Positions 9,215-18,720 of a DNA stretch of 64,000 bases are shown here, one piece after another. This DNA comes from Palsa-504 sp963789225 (GTDB lineage: Bacteria; Actinomycetota; Actinomycetes; Streptosporangiales; Streptosporangiaceae). Location of the stretch: NCBI GenBank assembly GCA_963789225.1, contig CAWBKD010000046.1, forward strand, positions 1,187,611 to 1,251,610, in the 5' to 3' direction. Made by a program: the position numbers and the translations under genes. Within the stretch, counting starts at the first letter, position 1; each line of letters opens with the position of its first letter. The notes beneath the pieces were generated by a model, which was not told the origin of the DNA, made no database searches, and was given only the letters and a program-made list of their open reading frames with translations.

Positions 9215-9701
9215 CCATCCGGGTCATCCTGGCCGACGACCAGCCGCTGGTCCGCGCGGGCCTGCCCATGCTGTTTGAGCAGACTGCTGCCGCGGCGCCT
9301 ACGAGGGCCGAGGCGGCGGCGGATCCGGCGACTAGCCAGCGGCCCGTTCGCGGTAGCTGGCGCCACGACGACAGGCTGGCGACCACGTCCAGGGCGTCGG
9401 AGACGGCGCCTGCGGCGACCCACGTGCTGGCCGAGCCTGGCTCGGCTTGGGTGCGGCGTAGGGCGGTGAGCGCGCCGAGCCCCAGGGCGACGTCACGCGC
9501 TCCCAGCGCGCGACCGAACACCCGTGCGGCCAGGTCGTCGGCCGCCGCACCGACCCAGGGCCGGGACGGTACCGACGGCCAGGCCAGTGCGATCAGGCCG
9601 ATCGCCACGCGCCCGGCCGCCACGGCCGTGGCGCCGTATCGCGCCAGCGCCGCGATATCAATCTGCGAAGAGTCCACGGCATCAATCTCGGAAGAGTCCA
9701 C
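9099..9701 (-). CDS. Small membrane protein, 3' end fused to antisense of a kinase/regulator pair
   Basis: The first 145 residues form a four-helix membrane protein of a family I would place near DUF4267 (ARYGATAVAAGRVAIGLIAL, ARVFGRALGARDVALGLGAL, AVSDALDVVASL, AASALVGAAAAV). From about position 9283 the frame runs antisense through the truncated response regulator and the kinase 3' end, so the last 55 residues (GRPARTSGWSS...) are not native. A deletion has removed the original stop. The N-terminus holds a tandem 24-base duplication, giving VDSSEID and VDSSQID, with two possible GTG starts at 9701 and 9677. Confidence 0.55.
   Translation of the reverse strand: MDSSEIDAVDSSQIDIAALARYGATAVAAGRVAIGLIALAWPSVPSRPWVGAAADDLAARVFGRALGARDVALGLGALTALRRTQAEPGSASTWVAAGAVSDALDVVASLSSWRQLPRTGRWLVAGSAAASALVGAAAAVCSNSMGRPARTSGWSSARMTRMVIVPARALAAGRRRGSPRLGAVQPRSPRPAALHARACR
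9211..9282 (+). pseudogene. Response regulator, only the first 24 codons
   Basis: Starts MTIRVILADDQPLVRAG, the classic receiver-domain N-terminus with the acidic pair DD, and overlaps the kinase stop by 4 bases. After MLFEQT the sequence becomes the antisense of the neighbouring membrane gene, so the phosphorylation Asp, the rest of the receiver and the LuxR-type helix-turn-helix are all missing. A deletion scar at about 9283. Confidence 0.8.
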
Positions 9702-9716
9702 GGCGCGGATCGTAGC

Positions 9717-10520
9717 TCAGGTGACGCACCGTGCGGACGGGGCCACCCGGTCGGCCAGGAACTCCTCCCAGGTGCGCCCGCCCGCGGCCCGGTCCGGGGC
9801 CAGGTTCGCGCCGGCCCGGACCGCCCGGGCGGCCCCGCCGGGGAGGCGGATCTGGACGATCGGCCGGTGCTTGCCGCTGGCGCGCAGGTAGCTGCGGAGC
9901 AACGCCGCCATCTCGTAGACCTTCGGCCCGGCGATGTCGGGCGCCAGCCCGGCGGGGGGGCCGAGGGCTAGCCCGGCGAGCCGGGCCGCCACCTCGCTGG
10001 CGTCGACCGGCTGGAACCGGAACCCGGCCGCGGCCGGCATCACCGGCAGCTTGGCCATGGCCCGCGCCGTCAGCAGGAGCAGGTCGTGGAACTGGGTCGC
10101 GCGCAGCGTGGTCCAGGGCAGGCCGGAGTCGGCCACGACCCGCTCGGCGGCCAGCTTGGACGCGAAGTAGCCGAACATCGCGCGGTCGACGCCGCTGACC
10201 ACCGGGATCCGGTCGGCGCCGACGACCGAGACGTTCACCAGGTGGCGCGCCCCGGCACGTGACGCGGCCCGGACCAGGTTCCTGGCCTTGTCGTCGTCGC
10301 CCTTGCTGGTGCCCGCGCAGTTCACGATGATCTCGATCCCCTCCACAGCGGCTTCGACGCCGTCGCCGGTGGTCAGGTCGCCGGTCACGAACTCGATGCC
10401 GTCGGCGGCCTCGCGGGGCTTCCTGCTGAGCACCCGGACCTTGCCGCCGGCGTTGCACAGCAGCGGGACGACGAGGCGCCCGAGCGTGCCGGTTCCGCCG
10501 GTCACCAGGATGCTGGCCAT
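9717..10520 (-). CDS. NmrA-type NAD(P)-binding oxidoreductase
   Basis: A 267-residue atypical short-chain dehydrogenase. The Rossmann motif is ILVTGGTGTLGRLVVPLL at residues 4-21, with arginines after the second strand (VLSRKPRE) that suggest NADPH. The segment VDRAMFGYFASKLAAERVV places a YxxSK-like tyrosine and lysine in the normal place. It belongs to the NmrA/YwnB group, sugar-epimerase-like in fold. It is divergent from an ECF41-type sigma factor gene and has a matching promoter, so it is very likely the sigma factor's target (the 'COE' partner: carboxymuconolactone decarboxylase, oxidoreductase or epimerase). The substrate is unknown. Confidence 0.88.
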   Translation of the reverse strand: MASILVTGGTGTLGRLVVPLLCNAGGKVRVLSRKPREAADGIEFVTGDLTTGDGVEAAVEGIEIIVNCAGTSKGDDDKARNLVRAASRAGARHLVNVSVVGADRIPVVSGVDRAMFGYFASKLAAERVVADSGLPWTTLRATQFHDLLLLTARAMAKLPVMPAAAGFRFQPVDASEVAARLAGLALGPPAGLAPDIAGPKVYEMAALLRSYLRASGKHRPIVQIRLPGGAARAVRAGANLAPDRAAGGRTWEEFLADRVAPSARCVT

Positions 10521-10560
10521 GAGGACATTCCTTCCGTCGGATTCCCGTCGGACCCGGCCC

Positions 10561-10587
10561 TGTCACATTGGTTCGGGTCCATCCGTC
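10561..10587 (+). promoter_or_regulatory. ECF41-type promoter driving the sigma factor gene
   Basis: TGTCACA at 10561-10567, 16 bases, then CGTC at 10584-10587. This is the published ECF41 promoter pattern (TGTCACA-N16-CGTC). Transcription would begin about 30 bases before the sigma factor ATG, implying autoregulation. Confidence 0.75.
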
Positions 10588-10595
10588 AGGCCTAT

Positions 10596-10622
10596 GACGG
10601 ATGACGAGGGGACAATGTGACC
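10596..10622 (-). promoter_or_regulatory. ECF41-type promoter driving the oxidoreductase gene
   Basis: On the minus strand GGTCACA (10616-10622), 16 bases, then CGTC (10596-10599). It has one mismatch to the TGTCACA box and exactly the same spacing as the promoter on the other strand. It points to the NmrA-type gene starting at 10520, leaving a leader of about 65 bases. Confidence 0.7.
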
Positions 10623-10623
10623 G

Positions 10624-11487
10624 ATGGACGAGAACGACTGGCTGGCCTCGCGGTTCGAGGCCAGCAGGCCCCGCCTGGAGTCGGTGGCCTACCGGATGCT
10701 CGGTTCGCTCGGCGAGGCCGAGGACGCCGTCCAGGAGGCGTGGATCCACGCCGGACGCGCCGGCGCGGGCGACGTGGCGAACCTGGAGGGATGGCTGACC
10801 ACCATCGTCGCGCGGGTGTGCCTGGACATGCTGCGCACGCGTAAGTCGCGCCGCGAGGAGCCGCTGGCCCTGGACCAGGCCGTCGCGGCCGGCGGGCCCG
10901 AGCAGGAGGCCGTGCTGGCCGACTCGGTGGGGCTCGCCATGCTCGTGGTGCTCGACACGCTGGCGCCCGCCGAGCGGGTCGCGTTCGTGCTGCACGACAT
11001 GTTCGGCCTGCCGTTCGGCGAGATCGGTGCGGTCACCGGGCGCTCGGCCGCGGCCGCGCGCCAGCTGGCCAGCCGGGCGCGGCGCCGGGTCCGGGGCACG
11101 ACCGCGGTCCCCGGGACGCGCCTGGCTCGGCAGCGGGAGGTCGCCGCCGCGTACCTCACCGCCGCGCGGGGCGGTGACATGGGAGCGCTGCTGTCCCTCC
11201 TCGACCCCGACGTGGAACTGTACGCGGACGCCGCGGCGGCGCCGCCGGGCGTCGCCCTGCCGCTGCGCGGCTCGGCGGCCGTGGCCAGGACCGCGCTGGC
11301 CGGCGCCAGGCGATCCCGCTACGTGGCGCTCGCGCTGATCAACGGGAGCCCGGGGATCATACTGGCGCCGGCCGGGAAGCTGGTGCTCGCGCTCGCCTTC
11401 ACCATCCCCGGCGACAGGATCACCCGGATCGAGGTCATCACCGACCCCGACCGCCTCAGCCAGCTCGACCTGGCGGTCCTCGGCTAA
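10624..11487 (+). CDS. ECF41-like (SigJ-type) RNA polymerase sigma factor with SnoaL domain
   Basis: A 287-residue sigma factor. Sigma2 occupies about residues 9-75 (SVAYRMLGSLGEAEDAVQEAW), sigma4 about 100-155 (LAPAERVAFVLHDMFGLPFGEIG), and a SnoaL-like domain follows (VAAAYLTAARGGDMGALLSLLDPDVEL). No anti-sigma gene is nearby; in ECF41 the C-terminal extension does that job. The end TDPDRLSQLDL matches the NPDKL-type motif that contacts the core, but the DGGGR motif is degenerate here (ADAAAAPPG in its place), so the control may differ. Both this gene and the divergent oxidoreductase have ECF41-type promoters. Confidence 0.9.
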   Translation: MDENDWLASRFEASRPRLESVAYRMLGSLGEAEDAVQEAWIHAGRAGAGDVANLEGWLTTIVARVCLDMLRTRKSRREEPLALDQAVAAGGPEQEAVLADSVGLAMLVVLDTLAPAERVAFVLHDMFGLPFGEIGAVTGRSAAAARQLASRARRRVRGTTAVPGTRLARQREVAAAYLTAARGGDMGALLSLLDPDVELYADAAAAPPGVALPLRGSAAVARTALAGARRSRYVALALINGSPGIILAPAGKLVLALAFTIPGDRITRIEVITDPDRLSQLDLAVLG

Positions 11488-11509
11488 GCCGGGCAGGGGC
11501 TCGGCGCGA

Positions 11510-11791
11510 TTACCGGCGACGGCGGTCGGTTGCGCTGGATGCGTTCGCGATGATCACGGCGAAGGGCGGGATCACCAGCGCGACCGCCGAGACGGCGACC
11601 GCCGCGGTCACTGAGTACCGGTCCAGGACCGCCCAGGACAGGACGAACAAGCCGATGCAGATGGACATGAGCACGAAGTACAGGCGCTTGTCGCCGCGGG
11701 ACGGCTGCGGTCCCGCCGGTCCGTCCCGGTCTTCTCCGTTGCTGGTCACGAGCGTCCGCCGTCCAAGATAAAAATAACGTTTAGATAACAT
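11510..11791 (-). CDS. DUF3099 small membrane protein
   Basis: A 93-residue protein with two membrane helices: RLYFVLMSICIGLFVLSWAV and VAVSAVALVIPPFAVIIANA. The IPPFAVIIANA end is the hallmark of the DUF3099 family of actinobacteria, which has no known function. The start is uncertain: ATG at 11791 has almost no leader and adds an unusual basic stretch, while GTG at 11749 follows a GGCGGA and gives the more usual Ser/Asn/Gly-rich N-terminus. It converges on the sigma factor gene with a gap of 22 bases. Confidence 0.75.
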   Translation of the reverse strand: MLSKRYFYLGRRTLVTSNGEDRDGPAGPQPSRGDKRLYFVLMSICIGLFVLSWAVLDRYSVTAAVAVSAVALVIPPFAVIIANASSATDRRRR

Positions 11792-11890
11792 CCTACCAAC
11801 AATTGGTTTCGGTCTCCTGGGCCGCGCGCGAGTACCTGTCCCTCGAGAACTTCAACCTCGGGGACTGACCGCGGACCGGGGCGGGAACCA

Positions 11891-11908
11891 ACCGCCGTTC
11901 GGGATAAA
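11891..11908. repeat. 18-bp intergenic repeat, copy 1
   Basis: ACCGCCGTTCGGGATAAA lies just upstream of the GH39-like gene, ending 2 bases before its AGGAGG. An exact second copy lies at 32820-32837. The function is unknown. Confidence 0.7.
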
Positions 11909-11921
11909 TCAGGAGGAACGT

Positions 11922-13745
11922 ATGGGGGCGCGCGCCGACTGGGAACGCAGGATCGGACGGCGAGGGGTGCCCGGGCGGGCTGACGGTACGGGCGGGTTTG
12001 CGGCGCCGGGCGCGCTGCGCGCGGTGCCGGGCCGGGGGCACGTCACGCTGGACTGGGATCCGGTGCCCGGTGCGGCCGGGTACCTCGTCTACTACGCCGA
12101 CCGGTCCGGCGGCCTGTTCGAGCCGCTGGACCACGGCGGCGGGGACGTGCTCGCGGTCCCGGCCGGGCCGTACGCCGATACGTCGGGCGCGGCGGGTCAG
12201 GTCAGGTACTACGCGGTGGCGGCGGTGGCCGACGGGGAGTCCGCCGGGCCGATGTCGGCGGCGGTCGCGGCGGAACCGGGCTCGGCACCGGCCGCGGCGG
12301 TGCGGATCGAGGTCGGCGGCTCGCCCGTGGGCTTGCTGGACCGGCCGTGGGAACCCATGATCGGTTCGGAGCACCTCAGTTATCTGCTGCGGCAGGACCG
12401 CACCGGCGGGCGGGTGATCGGCGCCGAACTGCGGGAGGCGCTGCGGATCGCCCGTGACGAGTTCGGCGTGCGGGCCGTCCGCGCGCACGGGATCCTGTGC
12501 GACGACCTCGGCGTGTACACCGAATCGCTGGGCCGTCCGGTCTATGACTTCGCCGGCGTGGACCGCGTCTACGACAGCCTGATGGAGGCCGGCCTGCGGC
12601 CCGTCGTCGAGCTGTCGTTCATGCCCGCGGCCCTGGCCCGCGACCCGAGCAAGACCGTGTTCAACTACGAGGGGATCATCTCCCCGCCGCGGAGCTGGCC
12701 CCGCTGGCGGGACCTGGTCCGGGCGCTCGCCGACCACCTCCTCCAGCGGTACGGCGAGGATGAGGTCACGGGCCACTGGGCGTTCGAGGTCTGGAACGAG
12801 CCGAACATCGGGGTGTTCTGGTCCGGCACGCCCGAGGAGTACTTCCGGCTCTACGACACCTCCGCCGGCGCGGTCAAGTCCGTTCACCCGGGACTGCGCG
12901 TCGGCGGGCCGTCCTCGGCGGCGGCGGGCTGGGTCCGGCAGCTCCTCGCCCACGTCGGTCGCTCCGGCGCGCCGCTGGATTTCCTGTCCACCCACGTGTA
13001 CGGGAGCGTGCCCCTGGACCTGCGGCCGGCGCTCGGGGCGGCCGGCCGGGAGGGCACGCCGCTCTGGTGGACCGAGTGGGGGGCGACCCCGAACCACTTC
13101 AACCGCGTCGGCGACACCGTGTTCGCCGCGGCGTTCCTGCTGCGGGGCATGGCATCCGCGCTCGGCCGGGTCGGGGCGCTGTCGCACTGGGTCGCGTCCG
13201 ACCACTTCGAGGAGCTCGGCCCGCCGCCGGAGCTGTTCCACGGGGGGTTCGGGCTGCTGTCGGTCGGGAACCTGCGCAAGCCCCGGTTCTGGGCGCTGGC
13301 GCTGCTGGCCCGGCTCGGGCCGCACCGCCTTCCTGTCGACGTGACCGGGGACGGCGCCGTTGCGCTGGTGGACGCGCTGGCGGCCCGCCATGATGACGGG
13401 CGGATCGGGATCCTGGCCTGGAACGGCACCCTGGACCAGGGCAAGGTCGGCGGGGATCCGTTGCTGTCTCGCGCGGTGCGGGTACGCGTGTCCGTCCCGG
13501 CCGGGGCCTCGTACACGGTCCGGCACTACCGGATCGACGCCGGGCACTCCAACATCGTCCCGGCGTGGGAGGAGATTCGCGGCGGCGCCGCGTGGCCGTC
13601 TGCGGAGCAGTGGCCGGCGCTGCGCGAGGCGAACCGGCTGGAGGAGCTGGTCCCGCCGGAACGGGTCGCGGCCGCGGGCGGGGTCGTGGAGCTGGCCTTC
13701 GAATTGCCGATGCCCGGGGTGTCCTACCTGGAGCTGGCTCCCTAA
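11922..13745 (+). CDS. GH39-like glycoside hydrolase with N-terminal Fn3-like domain
   Basis: A 607-residue protein. Residues about 25-115 are a fibronectin-III-like domain (VTLDWDPVPGAAGYLVYY). The rest is a (beta/alpha)8 domain of the GH39 beta-xylosidase type: the acid/base Glu in WNEPNIGVFW (about residue 293) and the nucleophile Glu in WWTEWG (about 385), plus the histidine strand DFLSTHVYG. The C-terminal beta-sandwich (RIGILAWNGT) is also as in GH39. There is no signal peptide, so the enzyme is probably cytoplasmic and acts on imported oligosaccharides. AGGAGG lies 5 bases before the ATG. It stands alone. Confidence 0.88.
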   Translation: MGARADWERRIGRRGVPGRADGTGGFAAPGALRAVPGRGHVTLDWDPVPGAAGYLVYYADRSGGLFEPLDHGGGDVLAVPAGPYADTSGAAGQVRYYAVAAVADGESAGPMSAAVAAEPGSAPAAAVRIEVGGSPVGLLDRPWEPMIGSEHLSYLLRQDRTGGRVIGAELREALRIARDEFGVRAVRAHGILCDDLGVYTESLGRPVYDFAGVDRVYDSLMEAGLRPVVELSFMPAALARDPSKTVFNYEGIISPPRSWPRWRDLVRALADHLLQRYGEDEVTGHWAFEVWNEPNIGVFWSGTPEEYFRLYDTSAGAVKSVHPGLRVGGPSSAAAGWVRQLLAHVGRSGAPLDFLSTHVYGSVPLDLRPALGAAGREGTPLWWTEWGATPNHFNRVGDTVFAAAFLLRGMASALGRVGALSHWVASDHFEELGPPPELFHGGFGLLSVGNLRKPRFWALALLARLGPHRLPVDVTGDGAVALVDALAARHDDGRIGILAWNGTLDQGKVGGDPLLSRAVRVRVSVPAGASYTVRHYRIDAGHSNIVPAWEEIRGGAAWPSAEQWPALREANRLEELVPPERVAAAGGVVELAFELPMPGVSYLELAP

Positions 13746-13839
13746 CTCTTTGGGCTCAGGCCAGCAGTGGGCGCGGGTCGAAGGCGACCCGGATCCGGGT
13801 GATGAGCCCGGCTTCGACGTGACTCCAGTTGACGATTCG

Positions 13840-13884
13840 TTGACAAGGGCGGTTCAGCCATCTAGTGTCTTAGTTGACTAGTAC
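13840..13884 (+). promoter_or_regulatory. Promoter and operator of the GntR-ABC operon
   Basis: TTGACA (13840-13845), 17 bases, TAGTGT (13863-13868). Overlapping and following the -10 box is an inverted CTAGT (13862-13866)/ACTAG (13877-13881) pair inside CTAGTGTCTTAGTTGACTAG. This is where YtrA-type repressors bind in related operons, so the operon is probably autorepressed by its GntR protein. Confidence 0.65.
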
Positions 13885-13900
13885 TTTAGAGAGGTAATAC

Positions 13901-14293
13901 ATGATCACGTTCCGCGTTGACGCCCACTCGGTGGTGCCGCCCTACCTGCAGATCGTCCAGCAGGTCAGGCAGGCGTTGCGGATGGGACTGCTCGAGGTGG
14001 GCGACCAGCTCCCCCCGGTACGGGAAGTGGTCAGCGCGACGGCGATCAACCCCAACACCGTGCTCAAGGCCTACCGGGACCTGGAGCGCGAAGGCCTAGT
14101 TGAGGCGCGGGCGGGCCACGGCACGTTCGTCCGGCGCCGTCCGCCCGGTCCACCGCCCGGCACGCATTCGCGGCTGGGCCGGAGCCTGGGCCGGTGGGTC
14201 CGCGAAGCGCGTGAGGCCGGGCTCGACGACGAATCGATCGAATCGCTGCTGCACGTGACGCTGCGGGCAGCGGCAGAGGAGGAAACGGCATGA
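13901..14293 (+). CDS. GntR-family (YtrA type) transcriptional regulator
   Basis: A 130-residue short GntR regulator. The winged helix covers about residues 10-80: PPYLQIVQQVRQALRMGLLE, VGDQLPPVREVVSATAINPNTVLKAY and LEREGLVEARAGHGTFV. The short helical tail instead of a ligand-binding domain is typical of the YtrA subgroup, which controls ABC transporter genes. GAGAGG stands 6 bases before the ATG. Its end overlaps the ATP-binding protein gene by 4 bases (ATGA). Confidence 0.92.
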   Translation: MITFRVDAHSVVPPYLQIVQQVRQALRMGLLEVGDQLPPVREVVSATAINPNTVLKAYRDLEREGLVEARAGHGTFVRRRPPGPPPGTHSRLGRSLGRWVREAREAGLDDESIESLLHVTLRAAAEEETA

Positions 14294-15248
14294 CTCCGAT
14301 GGAGAAAGTCCTGGGTCCGCTCGGCCCGGGGCCCGGGGGGCACTGGGGTTCCCCCGAGCCCATCGCCGTCCAGACCAGCGGGCTCACCAAGCGTTACGGC
14401 AAGGTGACCGCACTGAACGACTGCACGATCGCCGTCCCCGAGGGCCGGATCTCCGCGCTGATCGGGCCGAACGGCGCGGGCAAGACCACGTTGCTGCGCT
14501 TGCTCTCCGGGCTGGCCCGGCCGACCTCAGGCCAGGTCATCGTGAACGGGGTGACTCCGCACCAGGCTCCGTCCTTCCTGGCCGACATCGGCTACCTGGC
14601 CCAGGAGATCCCGTTGTACCGGCGGCTGACGGCCGAGGATCACATCCGCGCGGGCGCTCACCTGAACCCGCGCTGGGACGGCGAATCGGTCCGGGAGCGG
14701 CTGACCGGGCTGAAGATCCCGCTGAACCGGCCGGTGGGCAAGCTGTCCGGAGGTCAGCGCGCGCAGGTCGCGCTGGCCCTGATCCTGGCCAAACGGCCCA
14801 GGCTGCTGCTGCTCGACGAGCCTGTCGCCGCGCTCGACCCGCTGGCCAGGAAGAACTTCCTCGGCCTGCTGGCCGACGGGGTGGAGGCCGGCGGCCTCAC
14901 CGTGATCCTGTCCTCGCACCTGGTCGCCGACCTGGAGCGGGTCAGCGACCACCTCATCATGCTGGCCGCGTCGCGGGTCCAGCTCTGCGGCGACATCGAT
15001 GAGCTGCTGTCCGAGCACCGGGTCCTGGTCGGTCCGAGCAAGGACACCACGGCCCTGCAGCGCAGTCACCGGGTCGTGCAGGCCACCCGCACGCCGCGGC
15101 AGACCACGCTGCTGGTCCGGCTGAACGGCCCGGTCGTCGACCCGGCGTTCCAGGCCAGCGAGGTCAGCCTCGAAGAACTCGTGCTCGCCTACATGGGCGA
15201 GGACGCCCCGCCGACTCTCGCGAACCTCACCACGGTTGGAGAAGAACA

Positions 15249-15252
<4 letters not shown>
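14290..15252 (+). CDS. ABC transporter ATP-binding protein
   Basis: A 320-residue ABC ATPase. Walker A is GPNGAGKTT near residue 60, Q loop is YLAQEIPLY, signature is KLSGGQRAQ, Walker B is LLLLDEPVAALDP, and the switch is SSHLV. The N-terminus carries about 20 extra residues before the usual start at VQTSGLTKRYG. The C-terminal 90 residues fold as in drug-export ABC ATPases (VSLEELVLAYM). It is coupled by 4-base overlaps to the GntR gene before and the permease gene after, and forms an exporter with that permease. Confidence 0.93.
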
Positions 15253-16325
<1,073 letters not shown>

Positions 16326-17150
16326 AGCGGCGGCGGGACGGGAGCCGGCGCGGAGAGACGAGGCGCCCGGGCGCGAGTCGCGCGGAGGGCCGGCGACGTC
16401 AAGACGGGCGTGAAGACCCCGTGATCGTGCACCGTGAAGCCGGTGGCAGCTATGGGCCTCGTGCCACCCGCTGGCCGATCGGCGCAGGCCGACCAGATGA
16501 CCACGGAGACGCGACGAGCGCCGACGGCCGGCGGACGGGGACGCGCGGGGGAGGGGGGCGACGGCGGGGGCGCGCCGAGGGGGCGGAGCCGAGGGCGCGC
16601 GCGCGGCGCGCCGGGCGGCGGCGCGAGGCGCCGCGGGCCCCGCGGCGGCGAGGCCGCGGCCCCCGCCCGGGGCGCGCGAGGCCGGCCGCGCCGGCCGGCC
16701 CGAGAGCCCGCCGCGGCCCCGCCCCGCGCAGCGCGCGAGCCGGCCGCCGGCCGCCGGCCGCCGCGCCGCCCCCGCCCGGCGCCGAGCCCAGCGCGAGCCC
16801 CCCGAGCCGCCCCGGCCGACGCGCGCGGGACGCCCGCGCGCCCGCGCGGCGCGCCGCGCGGCGCGCCGCCCGCGCGCCGCGCGCGCCGCCGGCCCGCGCC
16901 GCCGCGCGACCGCCGGCGCGGCCCCGGGGCGCGCGCCCCCCGCCGCGCCCCCCCCCCCCCGCCCGCCGCCCGGCGGGCGCCCGCCCCCCGCGCCCCGCCC
17001 CCCCCCCCCCCCGCCGCCCGCCAGGCGCCGACCACAGGTGGGCAGGGAGGGCCCCACCGGGCGCGCACGACACGACGCCGGCCGGCACGCCACCCGGACG
17101 GCGCGGGCGGACCGGCGACAGGTACAGCGGAGCGACACCGCGCAGCGCGC
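16326..17150. other. Low-complexity, probably artefactual sequence (no gene)
   Basis: The strand composition is lopsided: G-rich from 16326 to about 16700, C-rich from there to about 17030, with runs of 10 or more C. This is what two noisy read ends meeting face to face would give. A short normal-looking piece survives at about 16395-16510. No credible gene is present; open frames here are compositional. Confidence 0.8.
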
Positions 17151-17353
17151 CGGGGCGGCGAAGCCCTCGACCGGTGCGCCAGCGGCTCCGGTAGGTCAGC
17201 GAGTCTCCCGGGGCCCGGTCGGCGGCGGACCGTCGGACAGGAGACTCGGCCCTGATCACCGACATGTACAGGCCCGGGTGAGCGGCCAGCGCGGCATGCA
17301 GGCCGTGGGCCTGCCTTCGGGGCGCCGATCACCAGGAAGTTGGGCATGGCCAC
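17150..17353 (-). pseudogene. Sulfotransferase 5' fragment running into artefactual sequence
   Basis: Starts (GTG at 17353 or ATG at 17347, behind GGAGG) with MPNFLVIGAPKAG, the PAPS-binding N-terminus of bacterial sulfotransferases. A missing base then shifts the frame; in the next frame ALHAALAAHPGLYMSVI and GDSLTYR are still family-like, and LRG...PLYLS is visible near 17120. Identity fades steadily towards the G/C tracts. The gene is thus probably real in the genome and ruined here by sequence quality. About 80% is missing. The normal product transfers sulfate from PAPS to alcohols or sugars. Confidence 0.65.
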
Positions 17354-17412
17354 GGGGCCTCCAGGACCTAAATCTATATTCCGACTGATAGTTAGTATAA
17401 ACTCAACGTCTT

Positions 17413-18720
17413 CTACCCGGCGGGCCTTCCACCGCATCTGCGGATATAGGAGGTGAGCCAGGGTGTGGGTGGGGGGGTGGGGGGAACCCGGGAGGCGGAC
17501 AACAGGAGCGGGAGCGCGGCCAGCAGGCTGAGGCCGCAGAGGACACCCGCGACGACGTAAGGGGCGCGCAGGCCGGCGGCGTGAGCGATGAAGCCGCCGG
17601 CCAGCGCGCCCACCGGCATCAGGCCCCAGCCGAGCATGCGGTAGACGCTGTTGACCCGGCCGAGCAGGTCCGAAGGCACGATCTGCTGGCGCAGGCTGAC
17701 GGTCACGACGTTCCACAGGGAGACGCCGAAGCCCTGGCCAGCCAGCAGGACCGCGGCCACGGCCGCGTCCGGGGCCAGCCCGATGCCGACGAAGACGGCG
17801 GCGTCGATCGCGCCCCCGATCATCAGTGAGGCCACGAAGCCAAGCCGGCGGGCCAGCGCCGGGCACACGAGCCCGCCGATCACGCTGCCAACGGCGCACG
17901 CCGCCAGCAGGAATCCGTAGCCGCGGGTGCCGAGGTGCAGTGTCTGCGTGGCCAGCAGGACCAGGATGGCCTGGCCCATCTGGTTGGCGAAGTTGTAGAC
18001 GCCCAGCAGGACGGCGACGACGCGCAGCAGGCGGTGCCTGATGAGCCAGCGCAGGCCTTCGGCGACCTGCGCGCGGATGGTCGGTCGGCTGGCGTCCTGG
18101 GGGCGGTCCTTGGATTTGGGCAGCCTGGCCACTAGCGCAGCGGAGGCGGCGAACGAGGCGGCGTCCAGGCCGAACGGCAGCGCCGCGGCTGCGGCGAACA
18201 GCAGGCTGCCGACCGGCGGCCCGATGAACGACTCCCCCACGGTCTGGCTGATCTGCTGGCTGCCGTTGGCCTTCGGCAGGAGTTCGGGCGGGACCAGGGC
18301 AGGAAGCACAGCTTGGGCGGCGTTGCTGAAGATGACCTCGGCGCAGCCGAGGCCGAATCCCGCCAGGCCGAGGATCGCGATGTTCGCCTCGTGGAAGACG
18401 ATGCCGATCGTGATGGCGGCGACGATGACGGCCTGGACGGCCTGGGATCGCCACATCAGCCTGGCCCGGTCGTAGCGGTCGACGATGGCGCCGGCCGGGA
18501 GGGAGAAGAGCATCCAGGGCAGGTAGGTGGCGGCCGTGACGACCGAGACCAGCCGCGGGTCCCTGGTGATGGTCACGGCGAGCAGCGGGAGCGCCGCTAC
18601 GAAGGCCCCGTCGCCGGTAGTGCTGATCGCGTTCGCCCACCACATGCGCCAGTAGGGCAGGCCCAGCTTGGGCCGTTGGCTCGTCTGTTCGCTGGCCCCA
18701 GTCGGTGCTACCTGCATCAT
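17413..18720 (-). CDS. MFS transporter (MFS_3 / EntS-like)
   Basis: A 435-residue, 12-helix transporter of the major facilitator superfamily. It opens with YWRMWWANAISTTGDGAFVAALPLL and keeps the loop 2-3 motif (PAGAIVDRYDRARLM). The Q/N-rich loop (ANGSQQISQTVGESFIGPPVGSLL) is typical of the EntS-like exporters. It is divergent from a DUF5937-type regulator gene (104 bases between starts), which is a common arrangement for efflux pumps, so it probably exports a drug or siderophore under that regulator's control. Confidence 0.92.
   Translation of the reverse strand: MMQVAPTGASEQTSQRPKLGLPYWRMWWANAISTTGDGAFVAALPLLAVTITRDPRLVSVVTAATYLPWMLFSLPAGAIVDRYDRARLMWRSQAVQAVIVAAITIGIVFHEANIAILGLAGFGLGCAEVIFSNAAQAVLPALVPPELLPKANGSQQISQTVGESFIGPPVGSLLFAAAAALPFGLDAASFAASAALVARLPKSKDRPQDASRPTIRAQVAEGLRWLIRHRLLRVVAVLLGVYNFANQMGQAILVLLATQTLHLGTRGYGFLLAACAVGSVIGGLVCPALARRLGFVASLMIGGAIDAAVFVGIGLAPDAAVAAVLLAGQGFGVSLWNVVTVSLRQQIVPSDLLGRVNSVYRMLGWGLMPVGALAGGFIAHAAGLRAPYVVAGVLCGLSLLAALPLLLSASRVPPTPPPTPWLTSYIRRCGGRPAG

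Noticed and set aside
11793..13547. A 584-codon open frame on the minus strand across the GH39 gene
   Set aside because: It is the antisense shadow of a gene with clear GH39 motifs; high GC keeps such frames open. It shows no family motif.
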